Assembly (NCBI GenBank): GCA_018823175.1
Contig: JAHJIY010000085.1
Location: 1 to 64,000 of the forward strand
From: Pseudomonadota bacterium
Lineage (GTDB): Bacteria; Desulfobacterota; Desulfobulbia; Desulfobulbales; JAHJIY01
Direction of reading: 5' to 3'
DNA length: 64,000 bases
The position numbers and the translations under genes are program-made. Every line of letters starts with the position of its first letter. Positions within the stretch are counted from its first letter, which is position 1. Of this stretch, positions 37,426 through 45,881 are shown one piece after another. The notes under the pieces are model-generated. The model saw only the letters and a list, made by a program, of their open reading frames with translations. It did not search any database and was not told where the DNA came from.

Positions 37426-37826
37426 CCGACGTACCCCCCCCAGGGTACTTCCTTATGAATGTAAAAAATCATCTAACACGTTTAGTTCAGGTTTACTTAA
37501 TTACATATTATTTTTTGATTAACACTAATTTTTAGCCATAAAAAAGGTTATCCAACTCTGTGTTATCTGTAGACAACGTAAAGCATGCAAAATGATTTCG
37601 CCACAACCTATGCTTAGAGTCAGCGTTATAAGATTGCCACGTCACAAAGTTTATACCCCTTGCGGGGTGCTTCTTGCAAAGACTTGCAAGGTTTCGTCTC
37701 TACAGTAAGCCCAAATTAGATGGTAACCAGATATTATTTCAACTGCATGCAAAGTCCATAATGTACATGTGCACCGCCGCCCGCCGGGATATTCCCCCGG
37801 CGGGCGGCGGTGCGATTATTCGTCGA
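37426..37826. other. intergenic region, barrel to cytochrome
   Basis: No convincing gene. It contains the inverted repeat at 37431-37448, an ACCCCTTGCGGGGT palindrome near 37655, a CTTGCAA/TTGCAAG inverted pair near 37674-37690, and the 17-bp GC-rich stem at 37771-37813. The density of small palindromes suggests repeat debris. Confidence 0.5.
37771..37813. repeat. 17-bp GC-rich perfect stem-loop
   Basis: Arms 37771-37787 and 37797-37813 are perfect reverse complements (GCACCGCCGCCCGCCGG) with a 9-nt loop. It sits 14 bp after the stop of the 14-16-heme cytochrome gene. No T-run follows on either strand, so it may stop transcription weakly or protect the 3' end of the message. Confidence 0.8.
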
Positions 37827-39563
37827 TCAGCGACTGTGCTTGATCTGCGGGTTGTTCCGGTCATAGGTCTTGGGAGCGTGGCAGCCGACCACACACGTCC
37901 CGCCTACCTTACTCTTGGTAAAGCTGATCGGGTACGACCAGGCCCCGAACGGTACCTCATAACGAACATGCTTGCCCTGGTTGCTGGCATGGGCATCATG
38001 ACATGAGGTGCAGGTCCGGCCTTTTTTCATGTTAACGTGAAAGTAGTGCAGGTTATAGTTGCCGTCTCTGAAGTTGGTCAGGGTCGTGGTCAGTTTGGTT
38101 TTGGCGATGTCCTTGTTGTGACAGCCAAAACACAAGTCATAGTTTTCCGGTTCATAGGGACTGTAAAATTCCATCGGGAAATAGCGGGCCAGCAGTTTGG
38201 AAAACTGTGAACCGTGCACGTTATGACAGGCGGCGCAGTCACCGGTCTGAACCGGACCGTGCCGATTCTGGCTGTCGGCAATAATATCGCCGAGGTCGGT
38301 ATGGCAGGAGAGGCAGAGCTTCTCCATGGAATCCTTGAGTAGCGACCCGTAATTGGAGGAATGGGGCCGGTGACAGGCGACACATTTACCTTCGTCTACC
38401 GGCGGATGTTTAACTTTGGCGGTGTTGATCGCCGTATAGATCTCGGGAGTCGCCTCTTCATGGCAGGAGGCGCAAAGTTTCCCTCCCTCTTCGTGCAGTT
38501 GGTAAGGGGCGTCGGAACTGTGCGGGTCATGGCACTTGTTGCAATCTTCCTGGACCGGGGCGTGGATATTCTCCATGGTGAATTCAGCCTTGCGGTCTTC
38601 ATGGCATTCAAAACAAAGTTGGCCGTCCTTGGTTGGCGCGATCAGTAGACTGGCATTGGCCGAAGAGTGGGGCTGGTGACAGGCGATGCACATGCCGCTG
38701 CCCACCGGGCCATGCTGATGTTTTTTGGTAAAAATCCCGTCTTCATGGCAGTTGAAACACAAGGCGCTGATCGCCTCACCTTCCGCTTTTAACTGGAAGC
38801 GCATATTTGATTGATGGGGATCATGACAGTCGGTGCAACCTTCTTCGACCGGGGCGTGGATAACCTCTTGGTTAAATTCTTCTTTTTTGGCTTGGTGACA
38901 GACCAGACAAAGATCGCCGCCGGTGCGCTGCAGGGCCTTTGCTTCAAAGGTGCCGTGCGGGCTGTGGCAAGAGATGCAGACGCCAGCCCCGACCGGACCG
39001 TGGACATGTTTGGCCTTGCCTTTATCGGTATGACATTCCCCGGTGGTGCAGTCGGCCCGGGCCGGGATTATTTTTTTAAAATCGTATTCCCCCTTCTTTA
39101 ATCGATGGCAATCCTGGCAATTAAGGGTTGAGGGTTTCTGGTGAACATAAAATCTTTTAAAATCCTTGGGCGGCGCATTTTTCTTCTGGTCCGGGGTGTA
39201 AAAGACCCGCACCGAGGTCTGCAGCTTGTCGCTGCCTATTTTTATCGTGTTCAGCCCATTTTTTAAGCTGACCGGCGCGCCGAAAACTCCGCCTTCATTA
39301 ACTGTGGCCCGGTCATTTTTGAGCTTGGTGTCCACTCCCTTGAGCTCAATGTTATCTATTTTGATCCCCTGGACGGTGCCGGCCAGAAACAGGTTTTTTT
39401 CGGTTACCCACACGGCGTCTGGCGGGGAGACTATTCGGATGGCCGGGTCGGCGGCCAGAGCCGGCCGGCTAAAGATTAAAGCGCCGTTAACGACGGATAT
39501 AAACAGAAGCAATAGTAGCCGGATATCATGACATCTCATCCTTTTCTTCCCCATCATGGTCAT
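37827..39563 (-). CDS. c-type cytochrome with 14 CXXCH, one CX4CH and one CX3CH
   Basis: A 578-residue exported cytochrome. A signal peptide (about 1-37, ending PALA) is followed by an Ig-like non-heme domain (about 39-125; IRIVSPPDAVWVTEKNLFLAG). Fourteen canonical motifs follow in doubled units. The second site from the N-terminus is CTTGECH (four residues between cysteines) and the last is CVVGCH (three residues). CX4CH is known from cytochrome c3 families, while CX3CH is uncommon. The decaheme protein at 45882-47093 has a similar N-terminal domain. The first ATG lies 3 nt after AAGGAG, and the third codon ATG is an equally good start. Confidence 0.9.
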   Translation of the reverse strand: MTMMGKKRMRCHDIRLLLLLFISVVNGALIFSRPALAADPAIRIVSPPDAVWVTEKNLFLAGTVQGIKIDNIELKGVDTKLKNDRATVNEGGVFGAPVSLKNGLNTIKIGSDKLQTSVRVFYTPDQKKNAPPKDFKRFYVHQKPSTLNCQDCHRLKKGEYDFKKIIPARADCTTGECHTDKGKAKHVHGPVGAGVCISCHSPHGTFEAKALQRTGGDLCLVCHQAKKEEFNQEVIHAPVEEGCTDCHDPHQSNMRFQLKAEGEAISALCFNCHEDGIFTKKHQHGPVGSGMCIACHQPHSSANASLLIAPTKDGQLCFECHEDRKAEFTMENIHAPVQEDCNKCHDPHSSDAPYQLHEEGGKLCASCHEEATPEIYTAINTAKVKHPPVDEGKCVACHRPHSSNYGSLLKDSMEKLCLSCHTDLGDIIADSQNRHGPVQTGDCAACHNVHGSQFSKLLARYFPMEFYSPYEPENYDLCFGCHNKDIAKTKLTTTLTNFRDGNYNLHYFHVNMKKGRTCTSCHDAHASNQGKHVRYEVPFGAWSYPISFTKSKVGGTCVVGCHAPKTYDRNNPQIKHSR

Positions 39564-39684
39564 TTCTCCTTGCAGATTTTACGGTTTAATTTTCGGGCAA
39601 TTTATCATTAAGTTAAATGTGTTTTCTTGGGGGAGCCGGATTCGACTGGAATCCGAACAACCTGACATGTAAAACCAACCCAAA

Positions 39685-39713
39685 TAACTACAATGATGCC
39701 CATAAGTTGTCAA
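39685..39713 (-). promoter_or_regulatory. promoter of 14-16-heme cytochrome
   Basis: On minus, TTGACA (39708-39713), 17 nt, TAGTTA (39685-39690). The leader would be about 115 nt. Confidence 0.52.
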
Positions 39714-39783
39714 GGAGAAAGGAAAAAACGGTTGATAACTGCTTTGTCATTTTACGGCAAAATCCGCCCTGCCCTGTTGGACA

Positions 39784-39828
39784 TACATCCCATCTAATCA
39801 TGCTTCAAGCATGATTAGATGGGATGTA
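39784..39828. repeat. 45-bp palindrome
   Basis: Arms of 22 bp (39784-39805 and 39807-39828) are perfect reverse complements around one C. There is no T-run on either side, so it is not a standard terminator. Such a long palindrome can extrude as a cruciform. Confidence 0.95.
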
Positions 39829-39915
39829 GAGTGCTTCTTAATTATTTGTCTGCCTGGGGAAATTCTTCTGGAACGAGAATCGGGTAAAAATGGATGGTCT
39901 TGTTGATAAATCAAC

Positions 39916-39955
39916 AAAAAAAGCGCTGAACCGAAAATCGGTCAGCGCTTTTTTT
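39916..39955 (-). terminator. intrinsic terminator of OmcS-like gene A
   Basis: Stem GCGCTG/CAGCGC, a one-base bulge, then ACCGA/TCGGT with an AAA loop. Seven A on the left give a T-run on the minus strand. It lies 68 bp after the OmcS-like stop codon. Confidence 0.92.
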
Positions 39956-39966
39956 GTTTCTCAGGC

Positions 39967-40002
39967 ATTCCCGGCGAACCCAATATCTGGTTTGCCGGGA
40001 AT
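39967..40002 (-). terminator. 3' stem-loop before the terminator
   Basis: A 14-bp stem with one G-T pair (ATTCCCGGCGAACC with GGTTTGCCGGGAAT) and an 8-nt loop, directly after the OmcS-like stop and before the T-run terminator. There is no T-run of its own, so RNA protection is more likely than termination. Confidence 0.65.
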
Positions 40003-40022
40003 CACCTTAGATGAAGTTACTA

Positions 40023-41057
40023 TTATTTTGAGGTATGACAGATAAAGCAACCAGCCTCAGCAGAACCGACTGTATCATCACCTGGAAATGCAGCAAGAGT
40101 GGTTCCGGCGTTCATGTTAGCAAGATTCCAACGCAGGAGATCCGGGTAGGCTGAACCATGGGACATATGGCAGCTGAGACAGATTACCTGACCGGTCGTG
40201 GTGTTGGTGTTGGTCATTTCGCCCAGAGGAATGGCTGGGTTATAAACGCCACCATTGGCGTCATTATATGCTTCACCAGTCAGGTTGGCATTTACTGGGA
40301 TATCGGTTGGATGCCGCTTCCAGATCTGAGCAGATCCAGCACCAGCGACACTCAATTGGTTTGACGAGCCATGGAAATTGCCGTGACATACGCCGCAAAC
40401 GGCTGCGCCCATACCGTTAGTTATATCAGCTGAATAACGACTAGAGCCGACAACTTCGGCTGCATCGTATCCGTAGTTAATGCCTTCAGTGCCGTCGACA
40501 AATACTGCGGAACCTTGTACTTCAAGGAAGCGGTAGCTGCCACCGTTTGTTGTGCCAACGGTATTTAATACAGTATTTGCGTTGGAATGATGAGCGCCAA
40601 CTGCATTATGACAACCGAGAGCGCCACTACAGGACAGAGTATTTGCAGCAACAGCTCCACCTGGTGAAACGGTCAAAGTGCCGTCATTGGACTGTTTACT
40701 AACGGCAATTAGATCGGCCACATTGTGAGTTTGATTTGAAGTATTTGAAAAATAGCCACCGGCCAATGGATTTGCAATGTCGTTAACCTGTGGTGCTGCT
40801 GGGCCGTTTGCGCCACTTGAGTAACCAGTGGCGGTGTTTGGGTCCGCGTTATGCGCATGGCAACCAACGCAGTTATTGGCCAATAACAGCTGGTTGTTAC
40901 CGGTGGTATAAGCAACCCCACCGACTGATGCTCCGTCCTGGCTGTTGTGCATGGTGTGACAGCCGCTGCATGGTCCACCCAAGGCAAAAACGGTGGCTGG
41001 CAATGCCAGGGCCGCAGTTGCAAGGGCAGCGATGATTGTTCTTTTTACTGTAATCAT
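40023..41057 (-). CDS. OmcS-like hexaheme cytochrome, candidate nanowire subunit (copy A)
   Basis: A 344-residue exported cytochrome with a signal peptide cleaved near VFA-LGG. The heme order is CSGCHTMHNS, CVGCH, CSGALGCH (five residues between cysteines), CGVCHGNFHGS, CLSCHMSHGS and CFICHTSK at the C-terminus. Spacing and flanks match copy B at 25132-26184 and Geobacter OmcS, including an RHP segment between hemes 4 and 5 (WKRHPTDIP). It has its own promoter, an AGGAGG ribosome site, two 3' hairpins and no co-transcribed gene, as expected for a highly made structural protein. It is the stronger candidate for the major filament subunit. Confidence 0.87.
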   Translation of the reverse strand: MITVKRTIIAALATAALALPATVFALGGPCSGCHTMHNSQDGASVGGVAYTTGNNQLLLANNCVGCHAHNADPNTATGYSSGANGPAAPQVNDIANPLAGGYFSNTSNQTHNVADLIAVSKQSNDGTLTVSPGGAVAANTLSCSGALGCHNAVGAHHSNANTVLNTVGTTNGGSYRFLEVQGSAVFVDGTEGINYGYDAAEVVGSSRYSADITNGMGAAVCGVCHGNFHGSSNQLSVAGAGSAQIWKRHPTDIPVNANLTGEAYNDANGGVYNPAIPLGEMTNTNTTTGQVICLSCHMSHGSAYPDLLRWNLANMNAGTTLAAFPGDDTVGSAEAGCFICHTSK

Positions 41058-41368
41058 TCTTCTTTCCTCCTAATTTTGATTGTATTTTGTCCTCAATTAA
41101 GGACTTCCCCTTTTAATACTCTTTTTAACATGTCGGAACGGTATTTCTCCGGCCCCTGGTATATCATTTGTTTACGGCGTCAATCAATACACTTCATTTG
41201 GGGCGCATTATGCACCAACATTTTTTTAACCTTGTACTACAAATAATATCATAAGCATTTGGCGATGTCAACTTGAAATCACCAAATCGTGTAAACTGTG
41301 ATGTCCCATGATTTTATGAGCCCCAAGGCATAGGTCCGGTCAGATAAATATGAATTTTGAATGATATT
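41058..41368. other. leader and upstream region of OmcS-like gene A
   Basis: The region carries the promoter at 41243-41271 and a leader of about 180 nt with three small stems on minus: GGTGCA/TGCGCC (loop TAA), CGGA/TCCG, and GTCCT/AGGAC. I could not match it to a known riboswitch. Left of the promoter is the end of pyrF, with no clear terminator. Confidence 0.55.
41243..41271 (-). promoter_or_regulatory. strong sigma70-type promoter of OmcS-like gene A
   Basis: On minus, TTGACA (41266-41271), 17 nt, TATTAT (41243-41248): a perfect -35, ideal spacing and five of six -10 bases. Confidence 0.72.
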
Positions 41369-42091
41369 TTAGATATTTTCTCCATTTAATTTATCGAGCA
41401 AAGCTTTCGAGATTTCCTGGAGCAGGGTAGCAACTAATTTTTGGGGCTGCGGGTCGTTTTTGATCGGTCGGCCGATCACCAGATGATCAGCTCCGTTGAT
41501 TATGGCCTGGCGGGCAGTGGTCACCCGGACCTGATCGGCCCGGGCGCTGCCGGCCGGGCGCACTCCTGGAGTGACAATGGTGAAATCGGTGCCCAGATGG
41601 CGGCGGAGCATGGCCGCCTCCTGGGCCGAGGCCACAATCCCGTCACTGCCTAATGCCAGGGCCTGGCGGGCCCTTTCCAGTACCAGTTCGGTCAGGGGAA
41701 TGGTGATTCCCATCCGGCGCAGATCGTTTTGGTCAAAGCTGGTGAGGACGGTCACCGCCAGAATCTGCAGCTCTTTGCGGTCGCGGAGGGCGGCGGCAAT
41801 CATCGGTTCGTTGCCGTGCACAGTGGCGAAGGTGATGCCACGTTCGGTAAGCTGCTGGACCGCAAGGTGGACTGTTTCCGGAATATCAAAAAATTTGAGG
41901 TCGACCATCACCTTGTTGCCGCGTCTGATGATTGCGTCAATTACCGGAAAACCGCCGGCCAGAAAGAGCTGCAGGCCGACCTTGAAAAATTTGATTTGGG
42001 CATCTAGCCTTGCCACCCAGTCCAGAGCAGTTTCGGCCTGGGCAAAATCCAGGGCAAAGATAATTCTTTCGTTTAAAGGAATATTTTTCAT
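41369..42091 (-). CDS. pyrF: orotidine-5'-phosphate decarboxylase
   Basis: A 240-residue TIM-barrel enzyme for the last step of UMP synthesis. It has IIFALDFAQ with the substrate Asp, the catalytic DLKFFDIPET motif (Asp-x-Lys-x-x-Asp-Ile) and the phosphate-binding TPGVRPAG and IGRPIKN segments. It sits 34 bp after the TMTC-like gene, at the end of a run of electron-transfer genes with which it has no known link. Confidence 0.96.
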   Translation of the reverse strand: MKNIPLNERIIFALDFAQAETALDWVARLDAQIKFFKVGLQLFLAGGFPVIDAIIRRGNKVMVDLKFFDIPETVHLAVQQLTERGITFATVHGNEPMIAAALRDRKELQILAVTVLTSFDQNDLRRMGITIPLTELVLERARQALALGSDGIVASAQEAAMLRRHLGTDFTIVTPGVRPAGSARADQVRVTTARQAIINGADHLVIGRPIKNDPQPQKLVATLLQEISKALLDKLNGENI

Positions 42092-42125
42092 CGGTTAGGG
42101 TAAATCTCCGGGGTTTGATTTGTTA

Positions 42126-44042
42126 TTATTGTATTTTGCGCAATAATTGTTGTCGGTATCGGGTCATCGCCTCGCGGCCCATATCCATATTGTTGCAGAT
42201 CAGGGCCTGGTCCAGGGCGGCGATCGCGGCCGGAATTTGATTTTGGCCGGCCAGGGCAAAGGCCAGCCTTTGATAGAGCCGACCATCGCGCGGGTCAAGA
42301 TTGAGCCCTTGACGGAATGATTTTTCCGCCAGTTGGTGGCGACCAAGCAGGCCAAAAACCACCCCCTGATTAAGCCAGGGATCAACCAGTAAAGGGTCGA
42401 ACTGGATCGCGGCGGCCGCCTCGGTCAGGGCCCGGGGCAGGTCGTCTAATTTTATGTAAATTATCGCCAGGTTGTTGTGAATTTTGGCCGGCGACACATT
42501 GGGGTGACCCAGCGCCTGTTCAAAGCAGTTTTTGGCCTCGGTCAAAAGGTTAAGTCTTTCATAGGACCGACCCAGATTAAGCCAGGGCGTGCCATTTTTG
42601 TGGTCAAGCCTGATCGCCTCGCGCAGGATGGAGATTGCCTTGAGGTGATTGCCGGCCATCTCATGGGCCCGGCCCAGATTGGCATATCCCCGGCCCAGGT
42701 TGGGGGATTTTTTTACCACATCCGACCAGAGGCTGATCTCACTGGCCCAGACCTTATTACGCTGCCAGGTGCCCAGGCAAAGAAACATGATCACCAGTGC
42801 AAAAAAGAGACGCCGCAAGATTTGACGTTGGGCAAAAATCTGGGCCAGTCCGACCACTCCGGCCAGGATCAGCATAGTGGAAGGCAGATAAAGCCGATGT
42901 TCAAAGATCAACTCCAACGGAAGGATGGTTGACTCAATGGCCAGATTGGCCAGAAACCAGAAAAGACCGAAGGACAGAAGTTTATGCCGCTTAAACAGGT
43001 ATGCGGTTAAGACCAGTAGGCCGATGATCCCCAGGAGGGCCAGTAAGGTCTGGGGCGGCGCCAGCAGGGAGTGAGAAATCTGGTAATCGTAGGCCAGATT
43101 CAGACGGGAAGGTAGGGGCAGTAAGATCAGGCCCAGATAATGAAAGATGATTCTGCTCTCGGTTAACAGCCGCTCCAGCATAGTGAAATCCCTGCCCCCG
43201 AAACCATGAGTAATCGCGGTAAATGGATTTGTGCCCAGGTAAAGCCAACCGACTACATATAAGACAACAAAAGTGATGAGCAGGGACGGGACTATTATTT
43301 TATAATCAGTTTTTTTTGCCTGGTTTCGAAGAAAATAAAACTCATAGGCCGGAATGATCAGAACCAGCATGGCGCTGTTTTCCTTGCTGAGCATGGCCGC
43401 CAGGCCGCAGAGCAGGCTGCCGGTCCACCAGAGATATGAGCGGATGGGGAAAAAGGTGGCAACCGGGAAGGGATGTTTTTGTTTTTCTGGTAATGACCGA
43501 CAAGCAAGAAAGGCAAGGCGCCCTCGGACATAACAGAGCAGGGCGGCCAGATAAAAAAAGGCGGCCATACTGGTCATCCGCTGGACCAGATAGGTTACGG
43601 CATTGGTCTGCAGCGGATGGACCGCCCAGAGCAGAGCGGCAATTAACGAGAGTTCCATCGCCGCCCGGGGTTTAAAGTCGATCTGAGGTAAGATTAAGGT
43701 GGTAAAAGAAAGGCCATAGAGCAGAAAGGCGGTCAGTAAATGGATCGCGAGATTGACCAGGTGATAACCAAAAACTTCGTAGCCATGAAAATAATAGTTG
43801 AGGCCGAAACTCAAGTTCGGCAACCAGCGGTGTTTAAGTGGGCTCCTGGTCGTTAGTTGGTGCAAAGAGTTCCAAGATAATTTATTGATCCGCAGGGCGT
43901 GATTCTCGGTAATATTTTGTTCATCATCAAAGCTGAACGGAGTCTGAAAAGAGTTGGCATAGGTCAGAGTTGTTAAGATGAGCAGGACTAAGGCCGGCAG
44001 TAAAAACAGATGAATTAAATTTTCAGACTTGTGGATCTTCAT
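42126..44042 (-). CDS. TMTC-like GT-C glycosyltransferase with TPR tail (copy A)
   Basis: A 638-residue membrane protein. The first loop carries the Asp pair in FSFDDEQNI (about 37-45), the position of the catalytic acidic motif in TMTC O-mannosyltransferases and other GT-C enzymes. About ten transmembrane segments follow to residue 425, with loops such as HGYEVFGYHLVNL and WAVHPLQTNAVTYLVQRMTS. The C-terminal 190 residues are TPR repeats (LGRGYANLGRAHEMAGNHLKA). It probably transfers a lipid-linked sugar to exported protein. Residues 71 to about 450 are nearly identical to the protein at 48699-50378. It is downstream of the NHL/cytochrome run. Confidence 0.75.
   Translation of the reverse strand: MKIHKSENLIHLFLLPALVLLILTTLTYANSFQTPFSFDDEQNITENHALRINKLSWNSLHQLTTRSPLKHRWLPNLSFGLNYYFHGYEVFGYHLVNLAIHLLTAFLLYGLSFTTLILPQIDFKPRAAMELSLIAALLWAVHPLQTNAVTYLVQRMTSMAAFFYLAALLCYVRGRLAFLACRSLPEKQKHPFPVATFFPIRSYLWWTGSLLCGLAAMLSKENSAMLVLIIPAYEFYFLRNQAKKTDYKIIVPSLLITFVVLYVVGWLYLGTNPFTAITHGFGGRDFTMLERLLTESRIIFHYLGLILLPLPSRLNLAYDYQISHSLLAPPQTLLALLGIIGLLVLTAYLFKRHKLLSFGLFWFLANLAIESTILPLELIFEHRLYLPSTMLILAGVVGLAQIFAQRQILRRLFFALVIMFLCLGTWQRNKVWASEISLWSDVVKKSPNLGRGYANLGRAHEMAGNHLKAISILREAIRLDHKNGTPWLNLGRSYERLNLLTEAKNCFEQALGHPNVSPAKIHNNLAIIYIKLDDLPRALTEAAAAIQFDPLLVDPWLNQGVVFGLLGRHQLAEKSFRQGLNLDPRDGRLYQRLAFALAGQNQIPAAIAALDQALICNNMDMGREAMTRYRQQLLRKIQ
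42685..43832 (-). repeat. inverted repeat, left copy (inside TMTC-like gene A)
   Basis: About 1.15 kb of near-identical sequence to 48918-50075 in opposite orientation. Identity starts and ends abruptly at the same protein positions. Limits are approximate because I aligned by eye. Confidence 0.8.
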
Positions 44043-44173
44043 TTTTATTTTAGTCCCGATATTGAAGGGGCATGCTGATTTTTCTCAGCCGGGAAGAATT
44101 TTCAGTCGATTACTATCGGCAGGTGAAGTGATTTAGCGATGGTTTGGAAATTTACTTCGTTGCGGGTCGGCGT

Positions 44174-45853
44174 TTAATTATTATGATAGAGAAACCAGCC
44201 GCCCAACAGTCCCAGGGCGGCGACTGGTCCGTAGACCCCGAGCGAAGCCAGGAGCGTCAGGTAACCTGATTTGCCGGCGGGAAAGGTGATGGTCGCGCCA
44301 ATTTCCGGGACGGCGACAATTACTTGCGGAGGATTAACGAGCGGCGGGGTCAGGAGGGTCATTTTTTTTTTCGGTGGTTCGATCTGTTTGGGTCCGATTT
44401 TGATTATCTCACCTGGTAATTCGGTGCTTTCTGCGATGAATTTAATTTGGGTCAGGACCGGGCCGGCCAGGTGAGGAGGTTTAACCGGTTTGGCCGGAGT
44501 CGGCGGACTGACCGCCGTAATCTGGGCGGCTTCGGTGTTGGCTACGGTCGGCACCAAAGCCGTTTCAGCCAGCGGCTCTTCCGGTGGGCTGATTTCCGAA
44601 ACCTGGGGCAGGGCCGGGCTTAAAACCGGACGCCTGGTTCCCATGTTCGGGTCAATTACCTGTACCCGGCGGTTAAACAGGTCGGCGACGATGACGTTCC
44701 CTTTTTGGCCGACGGCAATATTGTTCGGGTAATTGAACCAGAGCGGACCGCTACCTTGGCCTCCGAACTCGAAGATATATTTGCCGGTTAAATAATCATA
44801 ACAAATTATGGTGTGGCGCATATAGTCTACCACGTAAATCGCCTGGTGGACTTCATCAATTCCCAGGGCTAGAGGGGTGCTCAGTTTTCCTGTCGCACCT
44901 CCTTTCTCGCCAAAGGCGAGGAGAAACTCGTGTTTATCATTATAAACATAGATCCGGCTGGTTTCGGTGCTTAGCAGATAAATACGTCCTTTTTGATCAA
45001 TGACCACATCGTTCACGAAGACCGGCAGTTTTTGCTCTTTTATGCCAAGAGGTTGATCTGATTCCTTGGCGGTGGGTAGAAACTCTGCCGGCAAATTGGC
45101 CAGTTCAGCGGCAATTTCCTGGGCGGTTTGATCTTCCGGGGTGATATTGGCCTCGGGGGTCGGAGCCTTTGGTTCCGAAGCTTTTTCAGCTTTTGGCGCG
45201 CGGTAGACAATGTCGGTGGGGGTTATCCAATTAAGAAATTTGCCATTGGGGTCAAGAACCAGAACGCCCTTTGTGTTTTCCTGCTTAGCAAGTAAGATCC
45301 CACATATATAAATATTTCCTTGTTGGTTTACCGCAACGCGGGATGGATTAAAGGAAAGAACCTCAGGAATTTGATCGAAGAAGATTTCTTTTTCCAGAAA
45401 AAATGCGGCATTCAGGATCGTGATTCGTGGACGATTTTTGGGATTTTTAACGCTGGAACCTACTTGTCCTGTTCCCTGGCAAAGATAAATAGAACCTTTT
45501 TTGTCAACAAAGATCCCAGAAGGGTTAGTGATATTGCGGCCTTGGCCTAGAGAGATCTCCGGGAAATAATCGTCCCCGTAGATGGTTATGCGACCGGTGG
45601 AACTAACGACATAGGTTTCTTTTGTAGTGTAATCGTAGAATACGTCAGTCGGGATATTAATTGGCAATCCCTGATCATCGATTTTTAAGATCGTCACCAT
45701 CCGGATCGGGACCTGGTCGTCAAGCGCCAGGACAATTGACGGGCAGATGACGGCCGTAAGAAAGGCACTCAGGATGCAGAGCTGCACGGTTGATTTCCGG
45801 AGCAAGGCCAAAGGGCCTGATTTTGTATGTATATGTAATAAAGTTACTGACAT
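44174..45853 (-). CDS. NHL-repeat protein with C-terminal membrane anchor
   Basis: A 559-residue protein with an N-terminal signal/anchor (about 28-44), six NHL-type blades between about 60 and 420 (for example IFVDKKGSIYLCQGTGQVG, LALGIDEVHQAIYVVDYMRHT, NNIAVGQKGNVIVADLFNRRVQVIDP) interrupted by a charged insertion (about 215-265), a Pro/Ala-rich linker, and a final transmembrane helix (about 530-556). The C-terminal helix may anchor a periplasmic propeller in the inner membrane. It lies 28 bp after the decaheme cytochrome gene in one operon. Confidence 0.78.
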   Translation of the reverse strand: MSVTLLHIHTKSGPLALLRKSTVQLCILSAFLTAVICPSIVLALDDQVPIRMVTILKIDDQGLPINIPTDVFYDYTTKETYVVSSTGRITIYGDDYFPEISLGQGRNITNPSGIFVDKKGSIYLCQGTGQVGSSVKNPKNRPRITILNAAFFLEKEIFFDQIPEVLSFNPSRVAVNQQGNIYICGILLAKQENTKGVLVLDPNGKFLNWITPTDIVYRAPKAEKASEPKAPTPEANITPEDQTAQEIAAELANLPAEFLPTAKESDQPLGIKEQKLPVFVNDVVIDQKGRIYLLSTETSRIYVYNDKHEFLLAFGEKGGATGKLSTPLALGIDEVHQAIYVVDYMRHTIICYDYLTGKYIFEFGGQGSGPLWFNYPNNIAVGQKGNVIVADLFNRRVQVIDPNMGTRRPVLSPALPQVSEISPPEEPLAETALVPTVANTEAAQITAVSPPTPAKPVKPPHLAGPVLTQIKFIAESTELPGEIIKIGPKQIEPPKKKMTLLTPPLVNPPQVIVAVPEIGATITFPAGKSGYLTLLASLGVYGPVAALGLLGGWFLYHNN

Positions 45854-45881
45854 TTTGTATTTTGCTCTTTGCGTGAATTGG

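Larger units (their letters stand above)
39564..40022. other. intergenic region with promoter, palindrome and terminators
   Basis: The 459-bp stretch holds, from left to right, a cytochrome leader with a GGATTCCAGTCGAATCC-type hairpin near 39636-39656, the promoter at 39685-39713, the 45-bp palindrome at 39784-39828, and the two 3' hairpins of the OmcS-like gene. The only longer frames here have no coding look. Confidence 0.65.

Noticed and set aside
37674-38006. 110-codon plus-strand frame
   Set aside because: It overlaps the GC-rich stem and the antisense of the cytochrome gene.
39628-39660. GGATTCGAC stretch resembling the 5' end of tmRNA
   Set aside because: No tag-coding frame and no matching 3' tRNA-like end within 400 bp. 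The stretch is a small hairpin in the leader of the minus-strand cytochrome gene.
39617-39814. 65-codon plus-strand frame between cytochrome genes
   Set aside because: It runs through the promoter and the palindrome, and its composition is not protein-like.
41058-41240. GEMM-type (c-di-GMP or cGAMP) riboswitch upstream of the OmcS-like gene
   Set aside because: The conserved GCAAA/ACGCAAAGCC and GNAG elements are not seen; only small unrelated stems are present. The same search failed at the other cytochrome leaders.
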